Source: Caballeronia sp. M1242
Lineage (GTDB): Bacteria > Pseudomonadota > Gammaproteobacteria > Burkholderiales > Burkholderiaceae
NCBI RefSeq assembly: GCF_017220215.1
Contig: NZ_CP071130.1
Span: 62,001-126,000 of the forward strand
DNA length: 64,000 bases
Reading direction: 5' to 3'
In this document: in pieces, positions 18,899-27,987 of the stretch
Layout: each line of letters opens with the position of its first letter
Numbering within the stretch: position 1 is the stretch's first letter
Translations under genes and position numbers: made by a program
Notes under the pieces: model-generated
Seen by the model: the letters and a program-made list of their open reading frames with translations, nothing else
Told to the model about the DNA's origin: nothing
Databases searched by the model: none

Positions 18899-21800
18899 TT
18901 ACCTCCGCAAGTGACCAGAATCGATGAGCTCCTGTACTGACCGTGGCAGAAGATATTGAATTCCTCCGCCCAGCTCGCCAAACCATGCAGCAATCTTGCT
19001 CGCTTTTACTTCCTCTATAGGCTTGACTACCTTGTAGGCGTAATAGGGTTTGGTGACATCGGTTCCTGGCGGCAAGGCTCGCATCGGGTATGGCGTCCCT
19101 ATCGGTGATGTGTAACTACCTCCCGGATAGCCATAACAATCGATAAGCGTTCCCGGCTTTAAGGTGATAGTGCTAACGGGCCCTGATGCGCCATCATTGG
19201 GCGGCCAATGCGGAACAATCTCATTAGTTAAGCCCGTAGGATCGATCCACCCGAACGTATTTGGCGCAAACTGATAAGGATTAACGCCGCCCTGCAGGCC
19301 GATCGGATCTTGCGAAATGAACCGTCCGGTGTTGGGATCAAAGTACCGATGCCTGTTGTAATGTAATCCAGATTCCTGATCGTAATACTGCCCCTGCAAC
19401 CGAATCGGCTGATCGATCGTCTCGGTCGCGGCGTAATCGACGCCACCGGTGACACCATAATGCGCCTCCCATGCGATCTCGCCGTCACCTGAACGCAATT
19501 TCACCGGCGCGCCGTTCACATCGTTCTGGTAATAGAACGTACGAACGGCTATCGCGCCAGCCCCTTCATCTCTCGAGCTGAGCTGCATCACGAGCGGCTC
19601 AAAGCTATTCAGATGATACGCATAGAAGCGTCCCTGCTGTTGTACCGGCGTGTCGCGCACTTCGCCGGCCATCGCATCGCCGTCCCACAGGAAGCAGGTC
19701 TGCGCTTCGTCGGGCGTCGTGCTGTAAGGCCCACCCAACGCGACCTTACCGATCCGCCTGCCCAACGGATCATAGCGATAAGACCACTTCTCGTTGTGCG
19801 TATTCTCGAACTCCGCGAGCCGCCCGAACGCATCCCACTTGAAGCACTGCACGCCCGACCGGCGGTCATGCCGCTCGACGAGTTGCCCCGCTGCATCGAG
19901 CCACAAGCGCGCGCCGTCGTGGTGCTGAACGTGGCGTCGGTTCCCATCCGCGTATTGACTCGTAAAGCGGTCGCCTTGCTTGTCATACACGAAGTAGCGC
20001 AGCGTCTGCGCGGGATCGGTATGCGCCACAATCCGCCCCAACGGATCGTAGCGATAGCTGTCCACGCCCAGCCGTGAATCGTCGCGCTGCGTCAAGTTAC
20101 CCAGTGCGTCGTAGCGATAGGCGACCTGATCGACAGCGCGCGCGGCCTGCATCGTCGTATGGCGCGCAAGCCGTCCGGCGCGGTCGTACTCGAGAACGTG
20201 ATCGAGTTCCGCCGAGAAGCTCACGCGGCTCAGACGTCCTGCGATGTCGCGCGTGAAGCGAATCGGTTCCTGGTCGTCGATCTGGAGCGTCTGAGGATGG
20301 CCCAACGCGTCATAGCCATAGGTCAGCGTCTGTTCGAACGATGGTTTCGCGTCGGCCTGCATGCGCCGCCGTTGGGTCACCAATCGTCCGGCCTCATCAT
20401 AGGCATAGTCGATCGCGCCGGCGAACGACGCCTGCTGCTGCGTTTCATGCGTGAGTCGGCCATCGGCATCGTAGGCGCGCATGACCGTCCCGTGCGCGTT
20501 GCTCGCCTCGGTCAACTGGCCCTTACGGTTGTAGGCGTAGCGTTCCTCCTCGGCCGGCCGTGCGCTTCGCTTGACGACCCGTCCCAGCGCATCGCATTGA
20601 ATGGCGAGGGCCTGCCCCAGCGGATCGATGGTCCGCGTCAGATGACCGGCGGGGTCATAGCTGTACTGTCGCGCTTGTCCCCAATAGTCCACTTCTTCGA
20701 TGAGCCGGCCATTGCCATCGCGCTTGAGTTGCCACTGCTGCCCCAGCGGATTGCTCACGCCGATCAGTTGCTCCTCGGTGTTGTAGTGGTAGCGCGTGAC
20801 GCTGCCGTCCGGGGCCGTGCGCGTGCGCAGCTTTCCTTGTCCGAAGTAACTGAACGTCGCGTGTTGGCCCGCTTCGTCGATGTAGCGGATGAGATTGTCT
20901 TGCGCGTCATACTCACAGCGCACAAGGCGCGAGCCGGGCAGCTCGCACGCGCTCAAGCGGTTCTTCGCGTCCCAACGGTATGTCGTGACGTCTTCGCCTG
21001 GCGCTTCGCGGCGCAGGAGGTTGCCGCGTGTATCGTGCGAAAGACGCATGCTGCGGCCCGCCGCATCGACGATCTCGGCGACATATCCGAGCGGGTCGTA
21101 GGCAATCGTCGTAGCGTGTCCGACCGGATCGACTACGCGTACGAGTTGCCCCGCGGCGTCATAGTGGTAAGCCGTTTTGATGCCCGCGGGCGTCGTTTGG
21201 TCGACGAGGCGGCCGCGTGCATTCCAGGTCTGCTTCCAGACGCCGCCCTCGGGATCGGTGATCGCCACGGGCTTGAGCGTCTCGTCATACTCGGTGCAGA
21301 TCTGGCTTCGATCCGGCAGCGTGTGCGTGAGCACGTTGCCGAACGCATCGTATTCCCACGTCGTGCGATTGGCCGCCGGGTCGACCATCGACGTCGTGCG
21401 CCCAAGGCCGTCGTATTGATAGCTGGACACACCGCCCATCGGATCGGTCAGCATGATGGGCAAACCGCGCGCGTCGGCTTGCAAAAGCGTCACGCCGCCG
21501 AGCGAATCGGTGATGTGCGTCTCCAGATGCGTCAGGTCGTACTCGAAGCGGTAGTCATACAGTCCGCCATCGCCCCACGCATGATCGACGCGCCAGAGGC
21601 CATCGTCGTGATGCTGATGCGAGTAGTAGAACGACAGTCCGTTGCGATCCGTATGGCGCACCATCAGATGGTCGCCGCCGTATTCGAAGCGATACGGCAC
21701 GTCGAGCGCATCATGCACGGCGACGAGATCGCCCGCGCGGTCCTGCGCGTAGCGCACGAGTGCGTGGCGCTCGCCGTTTGCATCGAGGAGCGTGATCTCG

Positions 21801-23056
21801 CCGAGTTGGCCGCGCAGGCTTCCTTGCGCGCATTGCACGCTTCGGCCGGTAGGCAGGTCGCCCGCGTGCTCGATCAGGTACAAGAGCGGTTGCTGTGGCG
21901 CATCGCGTCCGGTCCGCCAGCGAAGGCGCCAAGCGTTGCCGTCCAGGTCGTTGAGTTGCTCGAGCCATAGCGAGAGCGGTCGGTCTGGCGCCGCCTTCAG
22001 CGCATCCTCGCGCCATCCATCGCGCACTGGAAAGCGATATTCGAGCCCTTCGCGTGTGCGAACGATGAAGCGTTCGCCGTCACGATATAGAGCATGGCCT
22101 CCGACGCCTTCGATGATTCGCGCGGACCATCCATCGTCGAGCGGCATCTGATCGAAGGCCACGAGTTTGTCGGGCAGGCTGAGGATGATGCCGATACCGC
22201 CATCATGTTCGAATAGATCGAGGCGGATGTCAGCAGGCGTGCGCCAGCCCTCGCCCGCAGCGCCAGGCGAAAGGTTGTGGCTCGCGTAATAGCGATTCCA
22301 GACGAGAGGCAAGCGTCCCGTGACCGTGAAGTCGTGTTGCTCGACGATCACTTCGCCGGTTGCGCCATCGACGGGTTCGCCGAAGGCGCGCCGGACGAGC
22401 CCTTTGATGAATCGGCCCCACAAACCATCGCCCAGCCGATCTTGAATCGCCTGAGATATGCGGCAAAACTTCGGATTCTGCTTCATCGCGTGGGCGTGTG
22501 CCGCTTGCATCGCCATGCCGGCGAGCGCCGCGATGCTCGGCACGGGCGGGCCGCCGACCAGAACCGGACGCGATGCGGGGATCGGCAGCATGAGGGAGGT
22601 GGGCAGCGAGGGAGATTCGCGTTTGCTGTGCTCTGCGTTGTGCGATAGCGGAAGCATTCCCGCGAACCAGCAACTCAGTGCGGGTAGTAATGCGTATGAC
22701 ATCGGGTCACCGTTAGCGCGCACGGTGAGGCTGCCAAGGAACGACTCGCTATTGCTGGAAGGCTTGGGCGCATCGTCAGCGGTGAACGTGCCGCCTATCG
22801 GAAAATGCAGACCCGGAACGTGCATCGTCTGCGTACCGGCAGTGGTTCGCATCAGGCCGTTGACATAGATCGGCCCGCCACCGCCGCCTGCGGCCATCAT
22901 GACGCCCATCGACGCCAGACCGACCGCCGCCGCTCCGATACTGCGCATGCCCATCTTCGCTATGGAAGCCGCGCCCATCGCCATCATGCCGATGGAGACC
23001 ATGCTGCCGACGCCTTCGGGCAAGCAACTCAGGTACTCCATTGGATCGAGCACCAA
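18899..23056 (-). CDS. Rhs-repeat protein with C-terminal TNT (NADase) toxin, detached from its natural start
   Basis: The open frame of 1385 codons begins at TTG directly after an in-frame TGA. The N-terminal 200 residues have a Gly/Met-rich hydrophobic stretch (GMMAMGAASIAKMGMR) and a PAAR-like region (VNGLMRTTAGTQTMHVPGLHFPIGGTF). Then come DUF6531 (EPVDGATGEVIVEQHDF), many YDxxGxL Rhs/YD repeats, the core end DPIGLQGGVNPYQFAPN and the self-cleavage motif WIDPTGL. The last 110 residues match TNT toxins (GSYTSPIGTPY, ALPPGTD, WFGELGGGIQYLLP with the conserved Gln), which hydrolyse NAD+. Rhs cages encapsulate such tips for type VI secretion. The ATG and first 35 codons lie upstream of the TGA, so expression needs re-initiation or readthrough. 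Confidence 0.85.
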   Translation of the reverse strand: MVLDPMEYLSCLPEGVGSMVSIGMMAMGAASIAKMGMRSIGAAAVGLASMGVMMAAGGGGGPIYVNGLMRTTAGTQTMHVPGLHFPIGGTFTADDAPKPSSNSESFLGSLTVRANGDPMSYALLPALSCWFAGMLPLSHNAEHSKRESPSLPTSLMLPIPASRPVLVGGPPVPSIAALAGMAMQAAHAHAMKQNPKFCRISQAIQDRLGDGLWGRFIKGLVRRAFGEPVDGATGEVIVEQHDFTVTGRLPLVWNRYYASHNLSPGAAGEGWRTPADIRLDLFEHDGGIGIILSLPDKLVAFDQMPLDDGWSARIIEGVGGHALYRDGERFIVRTREGLEYRFPVRDGWREDALKAAPDRPLSLWLEQLNDLDGNAWRLRWRTGRDAPQQPLLYLIEHAGDLPTGRSVQCAQGSLRGQLGEITLLDANGERHALVRYAQDRAGDLVAVHDALDVPYRFEYGGDHLMVRHTDRNGLSFYYSHQHHDDGLWRVDHAWGDGGLYDYRFEYDLTHLETHITDSLGGVTLLQADARGLPIMLTDPMGGVSSYQYDGLGRTTSMVDPAANRTTWEYDAFGNVLTHTLPDRSQICTEYDETLKPVAITDPEGGVWKQTWNARGRLVDQTTPAGIKTAYHYDAAGQLVRVVDPVGHATTIAYDPLGYVAEIVDAAGRSMRLSHDTRGNLLRREAPGEDVTTYRWDAKNRLSACELPGSRLVRCEYDAQDNLIRYIDEAGQHATFSYFGQGKLRTRTAPDGSVTRYHYNTEEQLIGVSNPLGQQWQLKRDGNGRLIEEVDYWGQARQYSYDPAGHLTRTIDPLGQALAIQCDALGRVVKRSARPAEEERYAYNRKGQLTEASNAHGTVMRAYDADGRLTHETQQQASFAGAIDYAYDEAGRLVTQRRRMQADAKPSFEQTLTYGYDALGHPQTLQIDDQEPIRFTRDIAGRLSRVSFSAELDHVLEYDRAGRLARHTTMQAARAVDQVAYRYDALGNLTQRDDSRLGVDSYRYDPLGRIVAHTDPAQTLRYFVYDKQGDRFTSQYADGNRRHVQHHDGARLWLDAAGQLVERHDRRSGVQCFKWDAFGRLAEFENTHNEKWSYRYDPLGRRIGKVALGGPYSTTPDEAQTCFLWDGDAMAGEVRDTPVQQQGRFYAYHLNSFEPLVMQLSSRDEGAGAIAVRTFYYQNDVNGAPVKLRSGDGEIAWEAHYGVTGGVDYAATETIDQPIRLQGQYYDQESGLHYNRHRYFDPNTGRFISQDPIGLQGGVNPYQFAPNTFGWIDPTGLTNEIVPHWPPNDGASGPVSTITLKPGTLIDCYGYPGGSYTSPIGTPYPMRALPPGTDVTKPYYAYKVVKPIEEVKASKIAAWFGELGGGIQYLLPRSVQELIDSGHLRR

Positions 23057-23059
23057 TCA

Positions 23060-23164
23060 AACATGCGGGTGAGGCAGCGGCAGAATGGGGCCTGCGACTG
23101 TTTGAATCAGGTGGACGTCGATGCCGATAACAGGCGTCAGATGATTGACTGCGAGCAGCGCCAT
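23060..23164 (-). pseudogene. Original 5' end of the Rhs gene, cut off by a TGA codon
   Basis: ATG at 23164 overlaps the TAA of the upstream TPR gene (TAATG) and has CAGGAGG upstream, so it is the natural start. It encodes 35 residues (MALLAVNHLTPVIGIDVHL at the start, PILPLPHPHV at the end) typical of Burkholderia Rhs/PAAR N-termini, followed by TGA at 23059-23057 and then LVLDPMEYL in the same frame. A single G-to-T change of a GGA glycine codon would explain the stop. It is listed separately because the main frame is open only downstream. Confidence 0.8.
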
Positions 23165-24519
23165 TACGCCCGACCTCCTGTATCAAGCGGTAATGTTTCG
23201 GCGATCTGCCGTGTCACTTCACCTGCTGGTAGCGGGCGGATCGTTTCTGGCCAGTTCTCGCCATAGAGGGCGACAAGGCGCGACGTCAGATCGCGCCGCT
23301 GTCTGTGGAACGAGCCGACGCGCTTAAGCAGGCTTTGCGCGACCATCTGCAGGTTGCTGTTGGCGCGCAACGGGACGGGGATTAGCGTGCCCGCATCGAG
23401 CGCGCGGAGCCCCGCGTCGACCGTCGCGTCGTGCCGGCTCATCTGCGCGAAACACTCGCTGCACATGCGCCAGCCTTCGACGGAGAGAAACCCGTCGCGA
23501 TCGGCTTCGGCCAGCTCGGCGGCTTGCGCGTACCGCTCGGCTGCGCGCGCGTAGTCGGCTTGCATCCAGTAGACAGAGGCTTCGCCGAACAAACCGTTGA
23601 TGACGAGCTTGTTGCCTGCTTCGTGGTTCGCCTGAACGGCCTCGCGCGCGGCCTGCGTCGCCTGTTCGTAAGCGGATAAGGCGAGCTGCGGCGAATTCCA
23701 CTTGAGATACGCCGCGCCGGCAAGCAAATGCACGACGACGCTCTGGTCGGGCCAGCCTTGCGCTCTAGTGATCGTCAGAGCTTGCGAACGCAATTCGTCG
23801 AGCCGCGCAGGCGTGCCGATGGTGATCGTGTCGTTCAGCGCGACGAACAAGCGTCGGAAGTCGGCGGCCGGCCCGCGTTCGCCGGAGTCGGCGATCAACT
23901 CGCGCGGCAACGCTTCCATGTGGTAGCGGCCGTGCAGCACTTTCACTTGTTGCGGACGTTCTTTCGTGAGCCGAGGAAGCGGCTCGCTCTCGGTCCCCGT
24001 CAGCAAGAGGCGCAGACGCTGGGCTTGCCATGCGTCTTGTTCGAGGTTTGCGAGCAGGGCATCGAGCCAACGCTCGAAATCGGCAGGCTTGCGGATGGGC
24101 TCGGGTTCGAGGACGAGCACCAGTTGCGGAAAGACGTCCGGGTGATGGCGCATCAGGCTGCCGGTCAGGCGCAGCAGATAAGCCGTGGCCGCTTCGTTGC
24201 GACGTCGCAAAGGCGGCGTCCAATCCGCCGTCACGCCGTTTCCCGTCGAGGCTTCCTTGCCGCTTTCGTACCAGGCGATGATCTCGTCGGCCAAGGCGGC
24301 GGCATAGAAGTCCGCATCGTCGAAGGTCGAATGCAGGCGCAGTACTGCGCTCGATAGCTGGCTCTGCCGCTGGATGTAGGCGGCGATCATGCGCTGATCG
24401 CTTTCGCTGGTGTGCCAGTAGAGCAGTCGCGCTTTCGGATCGCTTGCGAAACCGATCCAGTCTTCGTGAACGGCCATGAAGCGGCGTTCGACCGGATTGG
24501 TGGGGTGCCAATCATTCAT
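23164..24519 (-). CDS. TPR-containing protein encoded upstream of Rhs, probable T6SS adaptor/chaperone
   Basis: This cytoplasmic protein of 451 residues has no signal peptide. The N-terminal half (MNDWHPTNPVERRFMAVHEDW, EIIAWYESGKEAS) matches the conserved protein found directly upstream of Rhs genes in Burkholderiaceae; the C-terminal half has TPR-like helical repeats (NSPQLALSAYEQATQAAREA, ADYARAAERYAQAAELAEAD). Its stop overlaps the Rhs start (TAATG), implying coupled translation. By position it may load or fold the Rhs effector for type VI secretion, but no experimental role is known to me. A broken copy of its 3' part lies at 18220-18604. Confidence 0.75.
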   Translation of the reverse strand: MNDWHPTNPVERRFMAVHEDWIGFASDPKARLLYWHTSESDQRMIAAYIQRQSQLSSAVLRLHSTFDDADFYAAALADEIIAWYESGKEASTGNGVTADWTPPLRRRNEAATAYLLRLTGSLMRHHPDVFPQLVLVLEPEPIRKPADFERWLDALLANLEQDAWQAQRLRLLLTGTESEPLPRLTKERPQQVKVLHGRYHMEALPRELIADSGERGPAADFRRLFVALNDTITIGTPARLDELRSQALTITRAQGWPDQSVVVHLLAGAAYLKWNSPQLALSAYEQATQAAREAVQANHEAGNKLVINGLFGEASVYWMQADYARAAERYAQAAELAEADRDGFLSVEGWRMCSECFAQMSRHDATVDAGLRALDAGTLIPVPLRANSNLQMVAQSLLKRVGSFHRQRRDLTSRLVALYGENWPETIRPLPAGEVTRQIAETLPLDTGGRA

Positions 24520-24895
24520 TTGGTTGTTCTAAGAGTCTGCCTGAGGAGCCACTCGCCGGCGTTGGTTTTATTGAGTTAGGAAGCTGTTTTGTTGCTCTTG
24601 GCGCAGCGAGTTTTATCGCGCGCCGTAAACATTCGAGCTGAGAGCGGCTCGACACGACGGCGACACGCTATGCGGGATGTTTTTCGAGAGGAATCAGGGA
24701 AAGCGTTTAAGCCAAATACACTGATATTCGGCAGCGAAACGCGGGACCTGCTTGGGGGCGCTGTGCGCGGGGAGCGAACGTGCTTCGGGAGGGGAGAGGG
24801 ATTGTGAGCGCGTATATCCGAGAATTGCTTCTTTTGACGATTCGCAAGCTCGCCGAGGGCGCTTATCGGGTCGACGCGGAGTCAGGTTGCAGGGT
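24520..24895. other. Gap between the Rhs island and array 1 with faint repeat remnants
   Basis: No gene is supported in these 376 bp. Near 24728-24739 (CGGCAGCGAAAC) and 24759-24779 (a GCTG...CGCGG...AGCGAAC pattern) there are pieces that resemble the 3' half of the CRISPR repeat, consistent with a decayed trailer of array 1. The promoter of the TPR-Rhs operon must lie at the left end. Confidence 0.4.
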
Positions 24896-27285
24896 CTTCT
24901 TAGCTGCGTACGCGGCAGCGAACTTGCCGTCGCCCTCATACCGCTGGAACGTTACTTTCTAAAGCTGCCTACGCGGCAGCGAACCGTGGCATCCGCACGA
25001 CCGGCGAGTACGTCGATTTCTAGTTCTTTGGCCCCTTGATGATGCCCTCGAACCTTTCTAAGCTGCCTGCGCGGCAGCGAACAGCTGAGCGTCGTGCTAC
25101 ACAGCCCGGCGCTATCTTCAAGCTGCCTACGCGGCAGCGAACGTCTTGCTCAGGCAATGCCTCGTCAATGCCTATTTCTAAGCTGCCTACGCGGCAGCGA
25201 ACCCCATGAACAAAGTGTGCGATATCCAGTCGATTTTCTAAGCTGCCTGCCCGGCAGCGAACGGTCCGGCCGCGGAACCCGACCAGCAGATCAGTTTCTA
25301 AGCTGCCTACGCGGCAGCGAACGCGTCTACCCCGCTGAGAGGCTTGTGGCGGAATTTCTAAGCTGCTACGCGGCAGCGAACCGTGGCGAGTCGGCTTTCC
25401 TCACGCGAGCCCCTTTCTAAGCTGCCTACGCGGCAGCGAACGAGGCGTACCGCATCACGGCTGCGGAAAAGCCTTTCTAAGCTGCCTGCGCGGCAGCGAA
25501 CTCAGCAACGTGATAACGGTGACGATCGCCATCTTTCTAACCTGCCTACGCGGCAGCGAACCAGATGCGCAAAGACGCTTTCTACTATCAGCTTTTCTAA
25601 GCTGCCTACGCGGCAGCGAACTCTAGGCCACCCAAAAGCACCGCTCACGGATTTTTCTAAGCTGCCTACGCGGCAGCGAACTTCCTTCTGCGCGCGTGAC
25701 GTTGCGCGAACAATTTCTAAGCTGCCTACGCGGCAGCGAACCAGGAACAGGTTGAGCATGACCTCTTGCGCATCTTCTAAGCTGCCTAGCGGCAGCGAAC
25801 AGCGACAGAGTTAGCGCCGATTGCCACAGCGTTTTTCTAAGCTGCCTACGCGGCAGCGAACTTGAGCTTGCCGCGCGCTACGAAGCGTTCACATTTCTAA
25901 GCTGCCTACGCGGCAGCGAACCGGGCTGGATGACAGCCGACGGCACGGACACATTTCTAAGCTGCCTACGCGGCAGCGAACGAAAGACGAGCCGCGCTGC
26001 TTTCCAATCTCGCATCTCTAAGCTGCCTACGCGGCAGCGAACCGCCGGCCGAGCTCGCCGCGCGCCTTTGATGGTTTCTAAGCTGCCTACGCGGCAGCGA
26101 ACGCCGCACGGCGCGCGGGTGGCGCACTTGATCGTTTCTAAGCTGCCTACGCGGCAGCGAACTACTGATTCCACGCCCATATAGCTGATCTGCCCTTTCT
26201 AAGCTGCCTACGCGGCAGCGAACGTGGCTAGTAACGAGGGGAAATGATGCGGATATTTCTAAGCTGCCTACGCGGCAGCGAACTGGCGCTGCTAGGCCGC
26301 TCATGCGCGCGCGATTTTCTAAGCTGCCTACGCGGCAGCGAACCACCGCAGCTACCACAGCATCATATTTGGACATTTCTAAGCTGCCTACGCGGCAGCG
26401 AACACGGCCGCCTGCTCCTCGGCGTCGAGCGGATCTTTCTAAGCTGCCTACGCGGCAGCGAACCCGCGATCGGCGGCGATCTGCTGCGCTTCCAATTTCT
26501 AAGCTGCCTACGCGGCGGCGAACACGTGACCGCGCGAACCGCCGTCGCGACCGCATTTCTAAGCTGCCTACGCGGCAGCGAACCCGGAATTGGACCAATG
26601 AAAGCATCTGGTGTTTTTCTAAGCTGCCTACGCGGCAGCGAACTCGGACTCGCGTCGGTGTCCCATGGAACGTAGATTTCTAAGCTGCCTACGCGGCAGC
26701 GAACGCGGTGATTGCTCCACCGTGGGGCGCTGCCTCTTTCTAAGCTGCCTACGCGGCAGCGAACGTGATGGCGGAAGATGCGGATCACGCCCACGATTCT
26801 AAGCTGCCTACGCGGCAGCGAACTCGCGTGTTACCGCGCGCGAAGCTGCCTACGCGGCAGCGAACTTCGCCGCGCGCAGATTGCCGCGCATTGCGTTTTT
26901 CCAAGCTGCCTACGCGGCAGCGAACCTGTCCAGATCTTGAATCCGTGCAGACATCCATTTCTAAGCTGCCTACGCGGCAGCGAACATCTCGAGCGCAATG
27001 GCGAGCCATTCGGCAAATTTCTAAGCTGCCTACGCGGCAGCGAACAATTGAGTTTCACGGATTTTCCTTTTTCAGGATTTCTAAGCTGCCTACGCGGCAG
27101 CGAACGGGACGACCGGCTCGCATTCCGGCGCGAGTATTCTCTAAGCTGCCTACGCGGCAGCGAACGCAGCGTCTCACTGACGGCGTGATCCTCTCATTCT
27201 CTAAGCTGCCTACGCGGCAGCGAACGCTCGCAGAGAGCCGCGCCGTAAGCCTCGACTTCTCTAAGCTGCCTACGCGGCAGCGAAC
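24896..27285 (-). CRISPR. Type I-F CRISPR array 1, about 40 repeats
   Basis: Forty 28-bp repeats (plus strand begins TTTCTAAGCTGCC and ends GCGGCAGCGAAC) alternate with spacers of about 32 bp at 60-bp periods. The transcribed strand is the minus strand, giving the I-F form with CTGCC/GGCAG stem, GCGUA loop and CUUAGAAA handle, so the leader is at the right end. Repeats degrade toward the left, trailer, end. Irregularities are a repeat cut to 6 bp at 25017-25022, 27-bp repeats at 25355 and 25774, a deletion before 26843, and the variant TCTCTAAG in the three repeats next to the leader. Spacers differ from each other, and the array ends 131 bp from csy4. Confidence 0.98.
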
Positions 27286-27420
27286 TAGGCTCAAATGACA
27301 GCAACCCTCTGATTCAAAAGGAAACTAGCGAAGACTCGGCCAAACTACCCAAATCCCCGAACAGATCGTATCCCGTTGATCCTTCAGGCCCCCGACCTCA
27401 ACCCCCAAAAAAGGGTTAAA
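27286..27420 (-). promoter_or_regulatory. Leader of array 1
   Basis: This sequence shares blocks with the leader of array 2 at identical distances from the first repeat: GATTCAAA beginning 26 bp away, ACCCAAA beginning 62 bp away, and an A-run followed by TTAA with TTAA at 131 bp (plus-strand reading). On the transcribed strand the distal block reads TTAACCCTTTTTT. The leader therefore reaches into the stop codon of csy4 (27416-27418). It should hold the pre-crRNA promoter and the integration signals. Confidence 0.8.
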
Positions 27421-27982
27421 ACCAGGGCACGCTGCCGCCGCAACTGAGCCCATAAGCGTTGAACGTCCCCGCCACCGCACCAGACGCCGATACCACCTGC
27501 TCCACGAACAGGCAAAACGACTGCCCCGTACTAGCACTGCGGAGTTGCACATACGGCAGATGCGGACGTCGTTCGACGCTGTCCGGAATCGCAGCCGCAG
27601 CCTGCTCCGCCGATTCGCCCTTGCGTCGCATACGACGTCGCCGCAACCGCTCGACATTCGTCTTGAACTGCCGGCGTTGTACGACGCAATGCGCCGCATC
27701 CGGCGGGACGGACATGCAGCGCGTGACCTTCACATGATCCCTCATGCCCTGCAGCCAAGCTTGAGCCATCAGCGACTGCAGTTCGGCTTCGGTGCCATGC
27801 AATCGCAAAACTTCGCCCAATGTACGCGGGCGCAAGCTATACCCCGGAAAACTGATGCCGATCTGGTCCGCATGAAGCTGCACCAACGCTCGATGCAGCT
27901 TCGCCACGAGCGCGCCCAGCAGATGCGCCGGGTTGAACTCGGGATCGGGTAACAGCGTGATGTCGATGTAGTGGCTGGTCAT
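27416..27982 (-). CDS. cas6f: Cas6f/Csy4 crRNA endoribonuclease
   Basis: The 188-residue protein processes type I-F pre-crRNA and stays bound to the 3' hairpin of the crRNA. The N-terminus HYIDITLLPDPEF and the segment ALVAKLHRALVQL are typical; His30 corresponds to the general-base His29 of the Pseudomonas enzyme. The Arg-rich helix ERLRRRRMRRKGES is the expected hairpin major-groove binder, and the C-terminus FNAYGLSCGGSVPWF closes the fold. I start at the ATG at 27982 (MTSHYID), 5 bp after the csy3 stop, rather than at the in-frame TTG 9 bp upstream. Last gene of the cas operon. Confidence 0.95.
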   Translation of the reverse strand: MTSHYIDITLLPDPEFNPAHLLGALVAKLHRALVQLHADQIGISFPGYSLRPRTLGEVLRLHGTEAELQSLMAQAWLQGMRDHVKVTRCMSVPPDAAHCVVQRRQFKTNVERLRRRRMRRKGESAEQAAAAIPDSVERRPHLPYVQLRSASTGQSFCLFVEQVVSASGAVAGTFNAYGLSCGGSVPWF

Positions 27983-27987
27983 GGACG

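Noticed and set aside
24526..24553. Repeat-like TTCTAAG...CTGCCT just after the TPR gene start
   Set aside because: It is out of phase with array 1 and matches in two short pieces only; treated as chance.
24962..27298. Open frames of 75-213 codons across both CRISPR arrays
   Set aside because: They arise from the 60-bp period of repeats without stops and encode repeated KLPTRQRT or RCRVGSLE units.
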